This document shows positions 60,363 to 64,000 of a DNA stretch of 64,000 nt, in pieces. Source of the stretch: Neoroseomonas lacus (GTDB lineage: Bacteria > Pseudomonadota > Alphaproteobacteria > Acetobacterales > Acetobacteraceae); the NCBI RefSeq assembly GCF_014644535.1, contig NZ_BMKW01000011.1, forward strand, positions 156,722 to 220,721, read 5' to 3'. Position 1 is the first letter of the stretch. Every line of letters starts with the position of its first letter. A program made the position numbers and the translations under genes. The notes under the pieces are model-generated. The model was not told where the DNA came from and did no database searches. It saw only the letters and a program-made list of their open reading frames with translations.

Positions 60363-61229
60363 GTGATCCGGCTGAGCATTCCGCTCCGTCAGGCATTGGC
60401 GCGGCTATCGCTGCCGCTGATGATCGCGGCTGCCTTCGGCATCATGCTCCTTGGCAAGGCCGATACGCTGTTGGCCGAGCGACTGCGCACGCACCTGTCC
60501 GATGCGCTGTCCCCGATCTACGCCGCGCTTGCGGAGCCCATGGCGGCCGTGCGGTCGGCCATCCAGGACCTCCAGGATCTCGCGACCTTGCGGGAGGAGA
60601 ATGGCCAGCTGCGAGAGGAGAATGAGCGCCTGCGCCGCTGGCATGCCTCTGCCCTCGCGCTTGAGACCGAAAACCAGATGCTCCGGCGGCAACTGAACTT
60701 CCTGCCGGAGGCAGCGCCGGCCTTCGTCACGGCGCGTGTCGTTGCCGATGGCGGGGGTACCTATGTACGCGCCGTGCTGCTGGCAACCGGCCCACAGAAC
60801 AGCATTCGCAAAGGCCAGGTGGCGCTTGACGAGCGTGGCTTCGTTGGCCGGGTGACTGAAGTGGGCAGCCGTTCGGCCCGCGTCCTCCTTGCCACCGACA
60901 TGAACAGCCGCATTCCGGTAGCGCTTGAATCGAGCCGTGCTCGCGCGATCATGACCGGCAACAACGGCACCCGGCCGCGGCTTCAGCATTGGCCTGAAGG
61001 CGTAATTCCAATGGATGGTGAACGGGTCGTCACCAGTGCCGAGGCCGGCGCCTTCCCGGCCGGACTGCCCGTTGGAATCGTCCGGCTGTCTTCGCAGGGC
61101 GTGCCTGAGGTCGAACTCTTTGCCAGGCTCGACCGGCTCGATGCGGTCCGACTGTTCGATTATGGTCTGAGTGGCATCATTCCGCCCGAGGCGGTTGCCC
61201 GGCCGGAGCCGCGGTCCGGTCGCCGCTGA
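60363..61229 (+). CDS. mreC: Rod-shape-determining protein MreC
   Basis: 288 residues from GTG 60363. N-terminal membrane helix (about 13-30), coiled coil (about 70-105; LREENGQLREENERLRRWH), then the periplasmic beta domains with ENQMLRRQLNF and VARVVADGGG-like features: RVLLATDMNSRIPVALESSRARAI and GTRPRLQHWPEGV. Links MreB to the elongasome and PBP2. Overlap of the alternative ORF with minus-strand noise is ignored. Confidence 0.93.
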   Translation: MIRLSIPLRQALARLSLPLMIAAAFGIMLLGKADTLLAERLRTHLSDALSPIYAALAEPMAAVRSAIQDLQDLATLREENGQLREENERLRRWHASALALETENQMLRRQLNFLPEAAPAFVTARVVADGGGTYVRAVLLATGPQNSIRKGQVALDERGFVGRVTEVGSRSARVLLATDMNSRIPVALESSRARAIMTGNNGTRPRLQHWPEGVIPMDGERVVTSAEAGAFPAGLPVGIVRLSSQGVPEVELFARLDRLDAVRLFDYGLSGIIPPEAVARPEPRSGRR

Positions 61230-61239
61230 GGGGCATGCC

Positions 61240-61797
61240 ATGGCAACCCCTCCCGCCCGCCGTCCGCACGGAAGGCCGGCCCCCGCTCCCGGCCTGTTAC
61301 GGCGGATCGACGCTTTCGCCAGGGTCGCCTTTCCGGGTTTTTCGACTGCGTTCCTGATGGTCCTGGCGGCGGCGCCGATCAACCTGCCGTCGCCGGTGTT
61401 CGCCATGGCATTGCCTTGCGTCACCTTCTGGTCGGTGTTCCGGCCGACAGCGATGATGCCACCCGTCGTCTTTCTGCTAGGCCTGCTGATGGACCTGCTG
61501 ACCTTCGCGCCGCTCGGTTCCGGGGTGCTTGTCTTGCTGGCGCTGCATGCGGTGGGCCTGCGGTTCCGTTATTTCCTGGTTCGGCAGTCTTTCCTGACCG
61601 TCTGGCTCTGCTTTTGCGTCGCGGCGGTGGGTGCCGCCTGTTTCTATTGGGGGCTGCAGTCCCTGCTCGGGCTTCGCCTGCCGCCGATCGCGCCTGCGCT
61701 GAATGCGGCGATGCTGGCTTGCGGCCTTTATCCGGCTATCGCGCTTGTCCTCACGCGGATCCACGAAGCCATGCTCCATGCGGAGATTGCGCCATGA
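61240..61797 (+). CDS. mreD: Rod-shape-determining protein MreD
   Basis: 185 residues from ATG 61240. About five hydrophobic helices: FLMVLAAAPINLP, FAMALPCVTFW, PPVVFLLGLLMDLLTFAPLG, LVLLALHAVGLRFRYFL and FCVAAVGAACFYWGL. Integral inner-membrane partner of MreC. Stop overlaps the mrdA ATG (ATGA). In-frame codons upstream to 61171 overlap mreC and are rejected. Confidence 0.9.
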   Translation: MATPPARRPHGRPAPAPGLLRRIDAFARVAFPGFSTAFLMVLAAAPINLPSPVFAMALPCVTFWSVFRPTAMMPPVVFLLGLLMDLLTFAPLGSGVLVLLALHAVGLRFRYFLVRQSFLTVWLCFCVAAVGAACFYWGLQSLLGLRLPPIAPALNAAMLACGLYPAIALVLTRIHEAMLHAEIAP

Positions 61798-63698
61798 CCT
61801 GGCGTCCATGGGGTGGGGCCGGTCTGCTTGGACGTGAGAGAACCGTTCGCAAGGAGGAAGAGCGCCGGCGGGGTATCTTCACCCGTCGGGCGGCCGTCCT
61901 TGGCGTTATCCAGTTGGGTGCCTTCGGATTCCTTGGTTCACGTCTGTATCGCCTGCAGGTCGAGGAGGGCGCCCGCTACGCGACCCTTGCCGAGGAGAAT
62001 CGGGTCAGTGCTCGTTTGTTCGCCCCGCCACGCGGCCGCATCCTGGACCGCACTGGCAAGGTGGTGGCGGGCAACCGGCTGAACTGGCGCGCGCTGTTGG
62101 TGGCAGAGCAGACTGCCGATGTCCGCGCGACGTTGGAGACGTTCTCGAAGATCGTGCCGCTCGGTGATCATGAAAAGGCACGCATCGAGCGCGAAATGCG
62201 CCGAAATCGCCGCTTCGTGCCGGTGGTGTTGCGCGACTTCCTGAGTTGGGAGGAGATGGCGCGCATCGAGGTGAATGCCCCCGATCTGCCAGGCATTTCC
62301 ATCGATATGGGTACCACGCGCATGTACCCGGAGACCGAGAATCTCGCCCATGTGGTGGGCTATGTCGCGGCCCCGGCCGAAGCCGACGCGGGTGATGATC
62401 CGCTCCTGCAGTTGCCTGGCATCCGCGTTGGTCGAGCCGGCGTGGAACGGTTCCACGATCGTATCCTGCGCGGGCGGGCCGGGGCGGTGGAGGTCGAGGT
62501 CAATGCTGTCGGCCGGGTCATCCGCGAATTAGATCGGCGTGAGGGCATTCCTGGCCAGGATGTGCAGATCAGCGTCGAGACCGAATTGCAGAAGGCGGTT
62601 CTCGCCAAGATCGAGGAAGGCACCACGGCAGTTCTGTTGGATGCACGGAACGGCGAGGTGCTGGCGATGGCGACCAAGCCTTCCTTTGATCCGAACATCT
62701 TCAATTCCGGCGTCAGTGCGGCGCAATGGCGGCAATGGACGTCCACCCGTTCCACGCCGCTGATCAACAAGGCAACCAATGGCCTCTACGCGCCCGGTTC
62801 GACCTTCAAGATGATGGTTGCGCTGGCGGCCCTCGACGCCAAAGTCTGTCGGCCGGGCGATACCGTCGTTTGTCCGGGGCATCTCGATTTCGGCAATAAC
62901 CGCTTCCATTGCCACAAGCGCAGCGGGCACGGCGCCATGAATATGCGTAGCGCCATCATGGCGTCCTGCGACGTCTATTTTTACGAAATGGCACGGCGTG
63001 TTGGTATCGACCGGATCGCTTCAATGGCCAATCGGTTTGGTCTCGGTGTTGATCTCGACATTGAACTACCTGGGACGCGCCGAGGTCTGGTGCCGACACG
63101 GGCTTGGCGCCAGGCCCAGGGCAAGCCCTGGTCGATCGGCGACACGATTGTGCACGGCATCGGGCAGGGCTTCTATCAGCTGACTCCCTTGTCCCTTGCG
63201 GTCATGACGGCGCGGCTCGCATCGGGGCGCGCCCTGCAGCCGCACCTGACGCGCGCCATTGGCGGCCGTCCGCAGCGCGGCAGCCGCCCGGAGGACTGGC
63301 CAAATCTGGGCATTCCGGATGCCGACATGCGCCTGATCCGCGAGGCGATGTGGGGGGTGATCAATGGCGGCGGGGGCACCGCCGGTATCGCCCGTCTACC
63401 TGCGCAGTACGGCCAGATGGCTGGCAAGACAGGCACCACCCAGGTCCGGCGCGTGACGCGCGAGCAGCGTGAGCGCGGCTACAACGTCAATGCGGTGCCG
63501 CGGGAATGGCGGCCGCATGCGCTGTTTGTGGCCTTCGCGCCGCATGACAATCCGCTGTTCGCGCTGTCGGTGGTGGTCGAACACGGAATGGCCGGCGGCG
63601 CCACGGCGGGGCCGATCGCCCGGGACATCATGGTCGAGGCGTTCCAGCGTCTGGGACCGCAGCGTCCTGGGCAGCGGGTGGCGGAGGTGACGCGATGA
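61794..63698 (+). CDS. mrdA: Penicillin-binding protein 2 (elongasome transpeptidase)
   Basis: 634 residues. One N-terminal membrane helix (about 33-48), pedestal/dimerisation domain with PPRGRILDRTGKVVAGN, and a transpeptidase domain with S336-T-F-K339 (SxxK), S391-C-D393 (SxN-type) and K545-T-G-T548 (KTGT). Crosslinks peptidoglycan for rod elongation. Both beta-lactam targets are intact. The next gene, rodA, overlaps by ATGA. Confidence 0.97.
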   Translation: MTWRPWGGAGLLGRERTVRKEEERRRGIFTRRAAVLGVIQLGAFGFLGSRLYRLQVEEGARYATLAEENRVSARLFAPPRGRILDRTGKVVAGNRLNWRALLVAEQTADVRATLETFSKIVPLGDHEKARIEREMRRNRRFVPVVLRDFLSWEEMARIEVNAPDLPGISIDMGTTRMYPETENLAHVVGYVAAPAEADAGDDPLLQLPGIRVGRAGVERFHDRILRGRAGAVEVEVNAVGRVIRELDRREGIPGQDVQISVETELQKAVLAKIEEGTTAVLLDARNGEVLAMATKPSFDPNIFNSGVSAAQWRQWTSTRSTPLINKATNGLYAPGSTFKMMVALAALDAKVCRPGDTVVCPGHLDFGNNRFHCHKRSGHGAMNMRSAIMASCDVYFYEMARRVGIDRIASMANRFGLGVDLDIELPGTRRGLVPTRAWRQAQGKPWSIGDTIVHGIGQGFYQLTPLSLAVMTARLASGRALQPHLTRAIGGRPQRGSRPEDWPNLGIPDADMRLIREAMWGVINGGGGTAGIARLPAQYGQMAGKTGTTQVRRVTREQRERGYNVNAVPREWRPHALFVAFAPHDNPLFALSVVVEHGMAGGATAGPIARDIMVEAFQRLGPQRPGQRVAEVTR

Positions 63699-64000
63699 TC
63701 TTCGAACGCCGCCTGCTGACGCGCGATCGTGGGGCGGGGATTCTCGAGAAGTTCTGGCAGATCCCCTGGTCGTTCGTGGTGCTGCTCTGTGCGGTGGCGG
63801 CGGTCGGCTATGTCGCGCTGCTGTCGGCCGGCAGCGGCAATCCAGACACCTATGCGCAGAAGCATGCCATCCGCTTCGGTTTCGGCCTGGTGTTGATGCT
63901 CGGGCTGGCGATGATCGACATCAGGGTGATCGCGCGCTTTGCCTGGCTGGGATATCTTGGCGGTGTCGCGCTGCTGGTGCTCGTGCTGGTGCATGGCAAC
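63695..64000 (+). CDS. rodA: Rod-shape SEDS glycosyltransferase RodA, cut by window end
   Basis: First 102 residues from ATG 63695 (ATGA overlap with mrdA). MIFERRLLTRDRGAGILEKF then helices WSFVVLLCAVAAVGYVALLS, FGFGLVLMLGLAMIDI and YLGGVALLVLVLVHG match SEDS-family RodA, the glycan polymerase that partners PBP2. Order mreBCD-mrdA-rodA is typical. Continues beyond 64000. Confidence 0.93.
   Translation, partial: MIFERRLLTRDRGAGILEKFWQIPWSFVVLLCAVAAVGYVALLSAGSGNPDTYAQKHAIRFGFGLVLMLGLAMIDIRVIARFAWLGYLGGVALLVLVLVHGN

Overview
This window is about 70% GC, densely packed chromosomal DNA from an alphaproteobacterium. It is most likely a member of the Acetobacteraceae (Roseomonas-like group). The evidence is the gene families and their order (ctaE-DUF983-SURF1, hflK-hflC-DUF2065-degP, mreBCD-mrdA-rodA), the circularly permuted two-piece tmRNA typical of alphaproteobacteria, and stand-alone Bug/TctC-type receptors. 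The taxonomic call is inference; there is no rRNA here. Nearly all genes are housekeeping or metabolic. I see no phage, IS element, CRISPR array or defence island.

Layout. 1-9983: a cut-off nucleotidyltransferase, ampD and a DjlA-like J-protein (minus), then an FMN glutamate-synthase-like protein, a fused ATP-dependent 5-oxoprolinase and an AsmA protein (plus). 10306-13255: a tightly overlapping acyl-CoA dehydrogenase pair plus a crotonase-fold protein. 13299-17369: DUF808 membrane protein, CaiB CoA-transferase divergent from a Bug receptor, and a tandem LprI-like secreted protein. 17667-28706 (all minus): hldE, pmbA, a methyltransferase, an M16 peptidase, thrC, a sulfotransferase, an M32 carboxypeptidase, SURF1, DUF983 and ctaE. 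29076-34715: a ribbon-helix-helix protein overlapping class II fumarase (fumC), several small proteins, and class I fumarase. 35038-35880: sspB directly downstream of ssrA (tmRNA). 35919-39574: M20 amidohydrolase, thyX, a small decayed patch (HD-hydrolase fragment, truncated NCS2 permease), DoxX-like protein. 39624-47115: ilvD, apbC, then hflK-hflC-DUF2065-degP membrane proteostasis genes. 47191-50737: DUF6311 membrane protein, serB, miaA. 50827-58828: branched-chain amino acid genes ilvB-ilvN-ilvC, an AT-rich orphan, a PuuE-like deacetylase, a second Bug receptor, then leuA behind a leucine-rich leader peptide and attenuator. 59249-64000: rod-shape cluster mreB-mreC-mreD-mrdA-rodA (rodA cut by the window end).

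How the genes work together. ilvD, ilvBNC and leuA cover most of the valine/leucine pathway. SspB delivers ssrA-tagged proteins to ClpXP and lies next to ssrA. HflKC, DUF2065 and DegP form a membrane/periplasm quality-control group. MreBCD, PBP2 and RodA build the lateral wall.

The least explained signal is a family of intergenic, roughly 180-265 bp elements with inverted double-hairpin ends (near 10.0, 17.4, 28.9, 34.8 and 41.6 kb). Their stems keep pairing although their sequence changes. Other items of note are the permuted tmRNA, the leucine leader, and the AT-rich orphan at 54.3 kb. I did not find a clearly new multi-gene system.
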